NCBI GenBank assembly: GCA_013824115.1
Contig: PNNG01000034.1
Coordinates: 62,001-126,000 of the forward strand
Length of the DNA: 64,000 bases
Direction: 5' to 3'
Source: Sphingobacteriaceae bacterium
GTDB taxonomy: Bacteria > Bacteroidota > Bacteroidia > UBA7662
The notes below the pieces were generated by a model. That model was given only the letters and a program-made list of their open reading frames with translations, had not been told where the DNA came from and did not search any database. A program made the position numbers and the translations under genes. Each line of letters starts with the position of its first letter. Positions within the stretch are counted from its first letter, which is position 1. Shown piece after piece: positions 42,950-51,230 of the stretch.

Positions 42950-43912
42950 ATGCGTACCAACTATCAAGCTCTATTCATCGACAAAATCAAAGCGCTTTTG
43001 CCTGCCAATGTGAGCTTGGCCGATGCCTTGAGTGAGTTGCTTTGCATCAGCAAGGATGCTGCTTACCGCAGAATCAGGTGTGAAACCGACTTGACTTTAG
43101 AGGAAGTATTGGTTATTTGTGAGCATTACAAAATTACCTTTGAATCGCTATCGAATCCCAATGCGGTAGCGTTTCACTTTAAACAGCTATCTCCCGACGT
43201 AGAAAGCTTTAAAGCATACCTACTAGGCATGTTGTCTGATTTGGAGCGCATAAAGAGCTTTGAAAATGCAAGCATCATCTATGCGGCTGAAGACATTCCG
43301 GTATTTCATCACTTTCCCTATCCCGTATTGTCGGCCTTTAAAATTTATTATTGGATGAGGTCGGTTATGAATGTAAAAATGCTTGAAGGCACCACTTTTC
43401 AGCCAGGCTCTATTCCAGAGGAAGTGTTGGAAGTGGGCAGGCAGGTTTATAAAACCTATGCATCTATTCCATCGGCTGAAATTTGGACCGACGGCACCAT
43501 CAGCAGCACCCTCGATCAGATAGCTTATTATTGGGATGCGGGTTTGTTTGAAAGCAAGGAAATTGCCTGGCAGGTATGTGATGAACTCACTGCAGAAATC
43601 CAGCGCATCAAACAGCAAAGCGAATTGGGTACCAAACAGCTCGTACCCTTTCAGTTTTTCCACAACGATATCATGATTGGCAACAATTGCGTGCTCATAA
43701 AAGCAGGCACAACTCGATTTTGTTATTTGAGCCACCATTCCTTCAATTTTATGCTGACCACCGATGCTGCCTTTTCGCGCGAAACCGAAAGTTGGCTGGA
43801 AAATATGATGCGCCGGTCGATGCTGATCAGCGGTGTTTCAGAAAAACAACGCAACATTTTCTTCTCTGCCATGCTCAAACGCATCGAAAACCTCAAGATG
43901 CGCATGATGTAA
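42950..43912 (+). CDS. HTH transcriptional regulator-like protein with unknown C-terminal domain
   Basis: A 320-residue cytoplasmic protein starting at the ATG at 42950 (MRTNYQALFIDKIK). Residues ~22-65 (SLADALSELLCISKDAAYRRIRCETDLTLEEVLVICEHYKI) fit a helix-turn-helix of the BetR/Cro-like kind. The remaining ~250 residues are mixed helical with a Trp/Phe-rich pattern and no recognised family; they may sense a ligand or mediate dimers. The same architecture, an HTH followed by a long C-terminal domain, recurs in Bacteroidota. It is divergent from the CsgG-like gene, so control of that gene and of itself is plausible but unproven. Confidence 0.65.
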   Translation: MRTNYQALFIDKIKALLPANVSLADALSELLCISKDAAYRRIRCETDLTLEEVLVICEHYKITFESLSNPNAVAFHFKQLSPDVESFKAYLLGMLSDLERIKSFENASIIYAAEDIPVFHHFPYPVLSAFKIYYWMRSVMNVKMLEGTTFQPGSIPEEVLEVGRQVYKTYASIPSAEIWTDGTISSTLDQIAYYWDAGLFESKEIAWQVCDELTAEIQRIKQQSELGTKQLVPFQFFHNDIMIGNNCVLIKAGTTRFCYLSHHSFNFMLTTDAAFSRETESWLENMMRRSMLISGVSEKQRNIFFSAMLKRIENLKMRMM

Positions 43913-43957
43913 ACGAAGAGTTTTTGAAAGCTTAACGGCTTACTCGCGATAATTGCC

Positions 43958-43965
43958 TACTTTTG
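43958..43965 (+). promoter_or_regulatory. Candidate -7 box (TACTTTTG) for typA
   Basis: A TAnnTTTG match 15 nt before the typA start codon. TTA at 43932 is the nearest upstream candidate, at 23 nt, so the -33 element is weak. Confidence 0.4.
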
Positions 43966-43980
43966 CAGCGATTTTTTTTT

Positions 43981-45774
43981 ATGCAGGCATTACGCAACAT
44001 CGCCATCATCGCACACGTCGACCATGGCAAGACCACTCTGGTGGACAAAATCTTACACCAAACCAACCTTTTCAAAGCACACGAAGAAGTAGGCGATCTC
44101 ATTCTCGACAACAACGATTTGGAACGTGAAAGGGGCATTACCATTTTCTCGAAGAACGTTTCTGTTGCCTACAAGGATGTTAAAATCAACATCATCGATA
44201 CTCCTGGTCACAGTGATTTTGGTGGTGAAGTAGAACGCGTATTGAAAATGGCCGATGGTGTATTGTTGCTGGTAGATGCCTTTGAAGGCCCTATGCCGCA
44301 AACACGTTTTGTACTCCAAAAGGCCTTGAGTTTGGGTTTACATCCCATTGTGGTAATTAATAAAGTCGACAAAGAAAATTGTCGTCCCGATGAAGTACAT
44401 GATGCTGTGTTCGATTTGTTCTTTAACCTCAATGCAACCGAAGAGCAGCTTGATTTCCCAACCATCTATGGTTCTTCGAAGCAGGGTTGGATGAGCACCG
44501 ATTGGAAGCAGCCATCAACCGACTTCACCCCACTACTCGATGCTATTTTGGAGCATGTTCCAGCTCCAGTATTGTATGAGGGCACCCCTCAAATGCAAAT
44601 CACCTCGCTCGACTTTAGCAGTTTTGTGGGCAGAATTGCTATTGGTAAAGTAGCGCGCGGTGTGTTGGCCGAAAATATGCCCATCATGCTGGTGAAAAAT
44701 GGTGGCGGTACAGCTCGTGCACGCATCAAAGAATTGTACACCTTCCAGGGCTTGGGTCGTGTGAAAACCGATCGCGTTGCCTCTGGCGATATTTGTGCTG
44801 TTGTGGGCTTAGAAGATTTTCAAATCGGTGACACCATTGCCGACCATGAAAATCCCGAGGGCTTGGAAGCCATCAAAGTAGATGAGCCTACCATGAGCAT
44901 GCTTTTCTGTATCAATAACTCTCCCTTTTTTGGCAAAGAAGGCAAATTTGTGACTTCGCGTCACTTGCGTGATCGTTTGTTCAAAGAAACAGAGAAAAAT
45001 TTGGCCATGAAAGTGGAAGAAACCGACTCGGCCGATAGTTATTTGGTGTATGGTCGCGGTATTCTCCATTTGTCGATTTTGATTGAGACCATGCGTCGCG
45101 AAGGTTACGAAATGCAAGTGGGTCAGCCTGCCGTCATTATTAAAGAAATTGATGGTGTAAAGCACGAACCCATTGAACACTTGGTAGTAGACGTTCCTGA
45201 AGAGTTTTCGGGCAAAGTGATTGAGCAGGTTACCCAGCGCAAAGGCGAAATGCAGGTGATGGAACCGAAGGGAGATATGATTCACCTCGAGTTCAATATC
45301 CCCTCACGCGGTTTGATCGGTTTGCGTTCGAATTTGTTGACTGCCACCCAGGGCGAATCTATTATGTCGCACCGTTTTATGGCCTATGAGCCTTTCAAGG
45401 GGCCCATTCCTGGCCGCATCAACGGTTCTTTGGTTTCTATGGAAACAGGAGCCACTACGGGATACAGTATCGACAAGCTTCAGGACCGCGGAATTTTCTT
45501 TGTTGATCCAAACGAAGAAATTTATGAAGGTCAGGTAGTGGGAGAAAATAACCGTCCGGCCGACTTGGTAGTGAACCTTGTAAAAGGCAAGCAGCTCACC
45601 AATATGCGTGCCTCGGGCAAAGACGACAATATGCGCATTGCTCCCAAGCGTGTGTTTTCATTGGAAGAAGCGATGGAATACATTCAAGACGACGAGTACA
45701 TCGAAATCACACCGAAATCGATGCGTTTGCGTAAAATATTCCTGAAGGAGCACGACAGGAAGCGCAAATCGTAA
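43981..45774 (+). CDS. typA: Translational GTPase TypA/BipA
   Basis: TypA is a ribosome-associated GTPase linked to 50S assembly and stress or cold growth. From the ATG at 43981 (MQALRNIAIIAHVDHGKTT) the protein has 597 residues. The P-loop is HVDHGKTT at 12-19, followed by RERGITIFSKN, DTPGHSDFGGE and NKVD. Domain II, the EF-G-like domains III and V, and the BipA-specific C-terminal domain (NMRASGKDDNMRIAPKRVFSLEEAMEYIQDDEYIEITPKSMRLRK) are intact. A small membrane-protein gene starts one base after its stop, so the envelope genes downstream are probably cotranscribed. Confidence 0.97.
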   Translation: MQALRNIAIIAHVDHGKTTLVDKILHQTNLFKAHEEVGDLILDNNDLERERGITIFSKNVSVAYKDVKINIIDTPGHSDFGGEVERVLKMADGVLLLVDAFEGPMPQTRFVLQKALSLGLHPIVVINKVDKENCRPDEVHDAVFDLFFNLNATEEQLDFPTIYGSSKQGWMSTDWKQPSTDFTPLLDAILEHVPAPVLYEGTPQMQITSLDFSSFVGRIAIGKVARGVLAENMPIMLVKNGGGTARARIKELYTFQGLGRVKTDRVASGDICAVVGLEDFQIGDTIADHENPEGLEAIKVDEPTMSMLFCINNSPFFGKEGKFVTSRHLRDRLFKETEKNLAMKVEETDSADSYLVYGRGILHLSILIETMRREGYEMQVGQPAVIIKEIDGVKHEPIEHLVVDVPEEFSGKVIEQVTQRKGEMQVMEPKGDMIHLEFNIPSRGLIGLRSNLLTATQGESIMSHRFMAYEPFKGPIPGRINGSLVSMETGATTGYSIDKLQDRGIFFVDPNEEIYEGQVVGENNRPADLVVNLVKGKQLTNMRASGKDDNMRIAPKRVFSLEEAMEYIQDDEYIEITPKSMRLRKIFLKEHDRKRKS

Positions 45775-45775
45775 G

Positions 45776-46270
45776 ATGCAAAAGCCACGTACATACACCT
45801 TGTTGAGCAACGAGTGGGCGGTGCCTTACTGGTTGCTTGGCTTGATGGCTTTGTTGCTTGGAATCATCAGTTTTTTGGTTCAGCGGCAATTTCCTAATCA
45901 AGCAGGATTGTTCAACAATGGTATGTTCGTGGCGCTTCTTTTGCTTCTGAGTATTTTTTATCGCCGCTTATACATCACCCGTTTAGACGCAGCATTGGAG
46001 GGCGCTGATTTGGTGCTCTATTACAAAAAATGGGTACTGCCTCAAACCGTGCGTATCCCCTTGGCAGAAATTACAGCCATAGGGGTGGAGAAGACAGAAG
46101 CCATCAGCGGCTTGGTTTCGGTTCCTGAGAAATATTGGTTGTTGGTTCAGCGCGGCAAAAAGAAAACTTTTCTTTACGAGCAGGGGAGTAGTCAGCAAGT
46201 AAAAGGACTTTTTCACGTTCTGCTCCAAGAAGCTTCGCAAGCCGAGCGTCTGCAGCAGATATTGAGATGA
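45776..46270 (+). CDS. Small membrane protein with PH-like cytoplasmic domain
   Basis: A 164-residue protein with two N-terminal transmembrane helices (about 18-36 and 48-65). A beta-rich soluble domain follows (LEGADLVLYYKKWVLPQTVRIPLAEITAIGVEKTEAIS, then YWLLVQRGKKKTFLYEQ), which resembles bacterial PH-like domains. A short helix ends the protein. Function is unknown. It starts one base after typA and overlaps the next gene by 4 bp, so it is embedded in the typA transcript. Confidence 0.65.
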   Translation: MQKPRTYTLLSNEWAVPYWLLGLMALLLGIISFLVQRQFPNQAGLFNNGMFVALLLLLSIFYRRLYITRLDAALEGADLVLYYKKWVLPQTVRIPLAEITAIGVEKTEAISGLVSVPEKYWLLVQRGKKKTFLYEQGSSQQVKGLFHVLLQEASQAERLQQILR

Positions 46271-47721
46271 TGTTTTACCTACCGAAGGCCAGGTTCATTT
46301 GCTTTTTTTTGATGGTGCTTGGGCCATTAGCCAGTTTTGCACAATATCCGGCTTCGGCAGCAGCGGGTGGATACGGTGGTTTGTATTCAGCTTTTGTAAA
46401 TCCAGCTCGATTGAGTCACCAAGTGCAACCATGGGGTATACATTTGCCTGGTGCTGGTGCTGCGCTTCAGAACAATGGCTTGCGTGCGGATTACTTTTCT
46501 GGTTTTGCTGCGCTTTTAGGAGGAAATTATAGCATAGCTATAGATAATGCTGAAAGTAGGCAGTTGGCAAATCCTCCTGAAATTTTAATTCAAAACCTAG
46601 AAAAGGAACAAACCCATTTTCATGCTCAGGCATGGGCTCAACTTTTGGGTGGATATGTGCAAATGGGCTATCACAGTTTTGGGTTAGGGGTAGGAAATCG
46701 TGCTTTTGCCAATCTGACGCACCTGAGCCGCGATTTGATGAAACATTATTCGGAGGGGATTTTATTCGACTCTTTGAAGAATAAAGCCATTTTATCGGAT
46801 GGCATTGATCTTCAGGCAGGCACTTTTACTGAAATGCAATTGGCATGGTCGTGGCGATTTTTGCATCATTACAATAGATCTGCCTCTGTAGGTGCTGTAC
46901 TGAAGCCTATTTTTGGCTACTGGGGCATGCATGCACAATTCGACCAACTGAGCTATACAGTTACTAACACCGATACCTTTAGGCTCAACAATTTTTCTGG
47001 TAGCTACTCGAATGCACTCAATCAGCCTTATTTACAAGGTTTAGCGGGCATGGGGGTTGATTTGGGCTTTGAATATGTGGAGGCAAATCCCAACGGACCG
47101 AACTTTAAAGTTAAAAACAGGCGCCGCATCGACAGAACCCCATTTGGCAGGAAGCTCAAAAGGAGCATTCGGCCTGTACCGCATCATTATTGGAGAATGG
47201 GTGTTTCGCTTTTGGATGTGGGTTTTGTACGCGTAAATGCACCCAAATACCTGGGTACTGCCAAAGGGGTGTCGGCATCGGTTTTGGATGAAACCTTCTT
47301 AAGCGGGGAAGGAGCTGAGCCCTATTTTTTAAATGTAATTGCCACACAAGGACAACTGCAAACCGATACTTCGGGATTCAGATTGGGCTTGGCATCAGCG
47401 CTGGGCCTACAATATGATGTTTGGATTTTGGGCAAGTACTATTTTCACGCCTCATGGGTACAGCGGATGCCTTTTTTAGGCGATTATTCGTTGAAAAGAA
47501 TCAATCAATTGGTGATAGCACCGAGGTATGAAACGCCATGGATGGAGGTAGGTGTGCCACTCAGTTTGTATGAGTACAAACACCTTCAGTTGGGCATTTG
47601 GGCCCGTTTGGGCCCGTTAACTTTTGGAACAGACCGGTTGGGAGAACTTATCGGCTTTAGAAGGATGCTAGGGGCCGATGCTTATGTAAGTATTAATTTG
47701 ATGCCTTTTTGGAAAGGATAG
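46267..47721 (+). CDS. DUF5723-like outer membrane protein
   Basis: The 484-residue protein has a signal peptide (MMFYLPKARFICFFLMVLGPLASFAQ). The mature part starts YPASAAAGGYGGLYSAFVNPARLSHQ, typical of Bacteroidota DUF5723 proteins, which are predicted outer membrane barrels related to PorP/SprF-type and FadL-like proteins. Alternating aromatic strands continue to the C terminus (ADAYVSINLMPFWKG). The first ATG at 46267 overlaps the previous stop; 46270 is also possible. Function is unknown. It overlaps the convergent cmk gene by 29 bp. Confidence 0.7.
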   Translation: MMFYLPKARFICFFLMVLGPLASFAQYPASAAAGGYGGLYSAFVNPARLSHQVQPWGIHLPGAGAALQNNGLRADYFSGFAALLGGNYSIAIDNAESRQLANPPEILIQNLEKEQTHFHAQAWAQLLGGYVQMGYHSFGLGVGNRAFANLTHLSRDLMKHYSEGILFDSLKNKAILSDGIDLQAGTFTEMQLAWSWRFLHHYNRSASVGAVLKPIFGYWGMHAQFDQLSYTVTNTDTFRLNNFSGSYSNALNQPYLQGLAGMGVDLGFEYVEANPNGPNFKVKNRRRIDRTPFGRKLKRSIRPVPHHYWRMGVSLLDVGFVRVNAPKYLGTAKGVSASVLDETFLSGEGAEPYFLNVIATQGQLQTDTSGFRLGLASALGLQYDVWILGKYYFHASWVQRMPFLGDYSLKRINQLVIAPRYETPWMEVGVPLSLYEYKHLQLGIWARLGPLTFGTDRLGELIGFRRMLGADAYVSINLMPFWKG

Positions 47722-48388
47722 CTTCTTGAGCCCAGCGATAGGCCAGATCGAGTTGTTCGCTTTCCGATAAATGGCTGTTATCGAGCACCCGGGCATCGGT
47801 TGCTTGACGCAATGGATTTTCAGCGCGGGTGCTGTCGATGCGGTCTCGTTCGCGCAAGTTTTCACGCACCGCTTCCATATTCCAGCTTTCACCTTTCGAC
47901 AGCAGTTCGCGGAATCTACGCAATGCACGTACTTCAGGATCGGCGGTCATGAATATTTTCAATTCAGCATCGGGAAAAACATGGGTGCCAATGTCTCTTC
48001 CATCCATCACTATACCTCGGTTTTTACCTGCAAGACGTTGTAGGTCAACCATCTCACGTCGTACATCCACCAGGGTGGCAACCGGACTCACATAATCGCT
48101 CACTGCTTTTGACCGAATGAGGTCTTCCACCATGCGGCCATTCAGCCAGGTTTCGTTCCGGTTCGATGTTTTATTCAATTCAAAGTGGATGCGAATATTG
48201 GTTAGAGCCACTTGCACTGCCTTTGACTTTGAAAAGTTGACCTTGTTTTCGAGAAAATAGAGGGTAACCGCTCGGTACATGGCTCCGGAGTCGACGTAGC
48301 CATAGTTCAATTGTGCAGCCAATGCCTTGGCCAGTGTGCTTTTTCCACACGAAGAATAACCGTCGATAGCAATGATAATGGCAGACAC
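47693..48388 (-). CDS. cmk: Cytidylate kinase
   Basis: CMK phosphorylates CMP and dCMP with ATP. The P-loop is DGYSSCGKSTLAKALA, followed by YVDSGAMYRAVTLYFL, the CMP-binding MDGRDIGTHVFPDA segment, and RALRRFREL in the lid region. I place the start at the GTG at 48388 (VSAIIIAIDGYSSCGKS, 231 residues including the start) because the family has only about seven residues before the DG; the ATG at 48415 or an upstream TTG would add unneeded residues. Its 3' end overlaps the DUF5723-like gene by 29 bp. Confidence 0.9.
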   Translation of the reverse strand: MSAIIIAIDGYSSCGKSTLAKALAAQLNYGYVDSGAMYRAVTLYFLENKVNFSKSKAVQVALTNIRIHFELNKTSNRNETWLNGRMVEDLIRSKAVSDYVSPVATLVDVRREMVDLQRLAGKNRGIVMDGRDIGTHVFPDAELKIFMTADPEVRALRRFRELLSKGESWNMEAVRENLRERDRIDSTRAENPLRQATDARVLDNSHLSESEQLDLAYRWAQEAILSKKASN

Positions 48389-48440
48389 GGCGCAAAAGTA
48401 AGGATTATCGGCCATGCTCCACAGCTGTTTCGGGGTGTAT

Positions 48441-48473
48441 TGCAATGGAACCGTAAATTAAGCGTACCTTTAC
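48441..48473 (+). promoter_or_regulatory. Promoter of the DEAD-box helicase gene (TTG-N22-TACCTTTA)
   Basis: TTG at 48441-48443 and TACCTTTA at 48466-48473 are 22 nt apart; the box differs from TAnnTTTG only at the last base. It gives a leader of about 30 nt that contains a GGGCG/CGCCC hairpin at 48482-48499, close to the start codon. Confidence 0.45.
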
Positions 48474-48481
48474 AGCATTAT

Positions 48482-48499
48482 GGGCGGAATCAATCGCCC
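48482..48499 (+). other. Leader hairpin before the helicase start codon
   Basis: GGGCG (48482-48486) and CGCCC (48495-48499) pair around an 8-nt loop, ending 9 nt before the ATG, so the structure may hide the ribosome-binding region. Confidence 0.35.
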
Positions 48500-48508
48500 G
48501 CGCATTAG

Positions 48509-50260
48509 ATGTCATTATTTGAAACACTGGGTTTGCGACCTGAGATTCTGGAAGCAATCCAACATTTGGGTTTTACCCAACCCACTCCGATTCAGGAGCA
48601 AGCCATACCGGTACTATTAAGTGGAACACGAGATTTTGTAGGCTTAGCACAAACAGGAACAGGCAAAACTGCCGCATTTGGACTTCCTGCTGTTCATTTG
48701 GCCGATGAAAAGCGCCGCGAGGTGCAGGTATTGATTTTGAGTCCGACCCGCGAACTTTGTTTGCAAATCACAGAAGACCTTAAAAACTACAGCCGCTTTG
48801 TAAAGGGCTTTAGCGTTACTGCGGTTTATGGTGGTTCGAGCATTCAAACACAAATCCGTGAGTTAAAGGGCGGCCCACAAGTAGTGGCTGCCACTCCTGG
48901 TCGTTTGATCGACCTCATTGACCGCAAGGCCATCGACCTTCGTACTGTAAAGTATGTGGTGCTCGATGAAGCCGATGAAATGCTCAATATGGGCTTCCGC
49001 GATGATCTCGATTATATTCTTCAAAACACCACTGCCCGTGAGGCAACTTGGTTGTTTTCGGCCACCATGCCAGCGGGCGTACGTCAAATTGCCTCAAACT
49101 ACATGCAAAATCCGCATGAGATATCGGTTGGACAACGCAATGCAGGGGCTGCGAATATTGAGCACATTTATCATGTGGTGCAGGCTTCATCGAAATTTGA
49201 AGCACTGAAGAGGTTGGTCGACTTTAATCCAGGCATGTACGGTATCATTTTTACCCGTACTAAAGCCGAAGCCCAAGACATTACCGAAAAACTCATTCGC
49301 GAAGGTTACGATATTGAAGCCCTGCATGGCGATTTATCGCAACAACAGCGCGATAAAGTAATGGGTCGTTTCCGTGAAAAATCGCTACAGTTGCTCATTG
49401 CCACCGACGTAGCTGCACGCGGCATCGATGTAACGGGCATCACACACGTAATCAACTACGCTTTGCCCGATGATCCGGAGGTTTATACCCACCGCTCGGG
49501 TCGTACTGCACGTGCAGGTCGTTCGGGCATTTGTGTATCGCTGGTAACCAACCGCGAACAAAATCGCTTGAAGCAAATCGAAAAAATGATCAAATCACCC
49601 ATGAAGCGCGAAGATGTGCCCAATGGACGTGATATTACCGAGCGACAGTTCATGCACTTCCTCGACAAAATACTGCAAGCTGAAGCGGATCACAAAGAAT
49701 ACGAGCGATTTGCGCAAGTAATGGCCGATAAGTTTGCCGAGGTCAGCAAAGAAGAGCTTATCAAAAAAATTGCCTCTTTGGAGTTTGAACGCTTCCTGCG
49801 TTACTACAAAAATGCCCCAGATCTTAATGCTGGTGCTGGCAAAGTACGCGAGCGCGGCGAAGGGGCAGAAAGAGGTGCAGAACGTGAGAATCCTGGCTTC
49901 GGTGGAGGCAATTATACCAAGTTGTTCATCAATTTGGGTATTAAGGATGGCTTCTACAAGGCCAGCTTCTTGCAATTTCTACTCGACAACTCAGGTTTGC
50001 GTAAAGCCGACCTGGGTAGGGTTGACATTGGTGAAACCCGTAGTTATGTAGAAGTGGAGCAGGGATTGGATAAGAACATCCTCGAAACTTTTGATGGGGC
50101 GCATTTCCATGGACGGAGAATCAGAATAGAATACACCGCAGGAAAAGAAGGCTTTAGCAGAGGTCCTCGTGAACAACGCCCTAGCAATCGACAAGTGAGT
50201 ACTGTGCCACAGCACAGTCACGAATACAAACGCAGAGACAGAAACAAAGGCCGGTACTAA
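48509..50260 (+). CDS. DEAD-box RNA helicase with DbpA-type RNA-binding domain
   Basis: A 583-residue ATP-dependent RNA helicase. Motifs in order: PTPIQEQAIP (Q motif), AQTGTGKT at 47-54, PTREL, TPGR, DEADEM at 152-157, SAT, then the second RecA domain with VAARGID and HRSGRTARAG. Residues ~480-550 (NYTKLFINLGIKDGFYKASFLQFLLDNSGLRKADLGRVDIGETRSYVEV) form a DbpA/CsdA-type RRM-like RNA-binding domain, and the tail is basic and disordered. This points to ribosome assembly or cold-related RNA unwinding. A hairpin in its leader may contribute to regulation. A strong inverted repeat overlaps its stop codon. Confidence 0.93.
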   Translation: MSLFETLGLRPEILEAIQHLGFTQPTPIQEQAIPVLLSGTRDFVGLAQTGTGKTAAFGLPAVHLADEKRREVQVLILSPTRELCLQITEDLKNYSRFVKGFSVTAVYGGSSIQTQIRELKGGPQVVAATPGRLIDLIDRKAIDLRTVKYVVLDEADEMLNMGFRDDLDYILQNTTAREATWLFSATMPAGVRQIASNYMQNPHEISVGQRNAGAANIEHIYHVVQASSKFEALKRLVDFNPGMYGIIFTRTKAEAQDITEKLIREGYDIEALHGDLSQQQRDKVMGRFREKSLQLLIATDVAARGIDVTGITHVINYALPDDPEVYTHRSGRTARAGRSGICVSLVTNREQNRLKQIEKMIKSPMKREDVPNGRDITERQFMHFLDKILQAEADHKEYERFAQVMADKFAEVSKEELIKKIASLEFERFLRYYKNAPDLNAGAGKVRERGEGAERGAERENPGFGGGNYTKLFINLGIKDGFYKASFLQFLLDNSGLRKADLGRVDIGETRSYVEVEQGLDKNILETFDGAHFHGRRIRIEYTAGKEGFSRGPREQRPSNRQVSTVPQHSHEYKRRDRNKGRY

Positions 50261-50271
50261 CCGGCCTTTGT
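50244..50271. terminator. Perfect 12-bp inverted repeat between the helicase and IscA-like genes
   Basis: ACAAAGGCCGGT (50244-50255) and ACCGGCCTTTGT (50260-50271) pair perfectly around ACTA. It spans the helicase stop codon and lies between converging genes, but neither side has a good T run, so termination is likely but unproven. Confidence 0.5.
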
Positions 50272-50273
50272 GC

Positions 50274-50621
50274 TTAAATAGCGAATGAGGTGCCGCAGCC
50301 GCAGGTGCTACTTGCGTTTGGATTAGAGAATATAAATCCCCTGTTGTCGAGGCCATTGCCAAAATCGAGCTCCACACCTTGTAAGTACAAGCCATGTGAT
50401 TGGGCCACAGCTACTTGCAAATCGTCGAATTGCAGCAGCATATCATCTGCTTGAGGTTCGGTTTGATCAAGGATGTAGGTAAGTCCCGAACATCCACCGC
50501 CTTTTACACCAATGCGAACTACCTGTCCTGCCGGAAAGGTCTGTGTGAGGCGCTTGAGTTCTGCAGCAGCAGAAGTGCTCAATTTCAACAATGCTGAAGT
50601 GGGAGTGGTGGTGGTTTCCAT
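50274..50621 (-). CDS. IscA/HesB-family iron-sulfur assembly protein
   Basis: An A-type carrier that hands Fe-S clusters to target proteins. The 115-residue protein has the three conserved cysteines: C44 in GGGCSG and C107/C109 in STCGCG near the C terminus. The ATG at 50621 (METTTTPTSALLKLS) gives the normal length; the longer frame to 50687 is rejected. A TACTTTTG box lies 12 nt upstream. No isc or suf operon genes adjoin. Confidence 0.92.
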   Translation of the reverse strand: METTTTPTSALLKLSTSAAAELKRLTQTFPAGQVVRIGVKGGGCSGLTYILDQTEPQADDMLLQFDDLQVAVAQSHGLYLQGVELDFGNGLDNRGFIFSNPNASSTCGCGTSFAI

Positions 50622-50633
50622 GATTTTGTAATA

Positions 50634-50641
50634 CAAAAGTA
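50634..50641 (-). promoter_or_regulatory. Candidate -7 box (TACTTTTG) for the IscA-like gene
   Basis: A minus-strand TAnnTTTG match 12 nt upstream of the start codon, implying a very short leader. Confidence 0.4.
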
Positions 50642-50667
50642 GGTGCTTAGGTTCAATCTGCATAAAA

Positions 50668-50701
50668 TTGCTTACCAGGGCGGTCAAAATACCTAAATTT
50701 G
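50668..50701 (+). promoter_or_regulatory. Promoter TTG-N23-TAAATTTG, possibly leaderless
   Basis: TTG (50668-50670) and TAAATTTG (50694-50701) are 23 nt apart, and the start codon follows only 4 nt after the -7 box. If transcription starts at the usual distance the mRNA would have almost no leader. Confidence 0.4.
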
Positions 50702-50705
50702 AGCT

Positions 50706-51230
50706 ATGAGTGAGTATTGGAAATTCGGACTAGTGGCCTTGATAGCGATCGCGGCTTGGACCACTATCAGGGCACTTTTATCCTTTTATTTTCATCAAGT
50801 GGGCCTGCGCGACCAGCGATTGGCGCATCTCAATCGCCATCAGGAATTGTTGCGTTTCCGATTACAGGCCTTGGAGCGACTGGTGCTTTTGGTTGAACGC
50901 ATGCGGCCTGAGGGTTTGGTGCATCGTTTGGGTGGTGAAGCGCAAAGTGCGGCACAGCAGGTGGCCATCATGGTTCAACTCCGTGCAGAAATGGAGCACA
51001 ATTTGGCTCAGCAGATTTATGTTAGTAAACACACCTGGCAACGAATAACCCAAGCCCGCGATGAGGTTTTAGGCATGGTACAGCAAGCAGGTGTTCAAAC
51101 GCCTTTAGATGCGCCGGCCGTGGCATTTTCGCGCCAATTGTTGGTTCTTCAACAGCAGCAAGGCAGCCAAGCCATCGATAGCGCACTCGAAGCGTTGCGA
51201 AATGAGTTGCATTCACTCATGCATGCATGA
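50706..51230 (+). CDS. Membrane-anchored coiled-coil protein, possibly DUF7935-like
   Basis: A 174-residue protein with one N-terminal transmembrane helix (about 6-28, FGLVALIAIAAWTTIRALLSFYF). A helical, Gln/Leu/Arg-rich cytoplasmic region follows (RLAHLNRHQELLRFRLQALERLVLLVERMRPEGLVHRLG, then further coiled-coil-like heptads to the end). The layout recalls the Bacteroidota DUF7935 family, which has no assigned role; I hold that match at low confidence. It overlaps the following nucleotidase gene by 4 bp. Confidence 0.65.
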   Translation: MSEYWKFGLVALIAIAAWTTIRALLSFYFHQVGLRDQRLAHLNRHQELLRFRLQALERLVLLVERMRPEGLVHRLGGEAQSAAQQVAIMVQLRAEMEHNLAQQIYVSKHTWQRITQARDEVLGMVQQAGVQTPLDAPAVAFSRQLLVLQQQQGSQAIDSALEALRNELHSLMHA

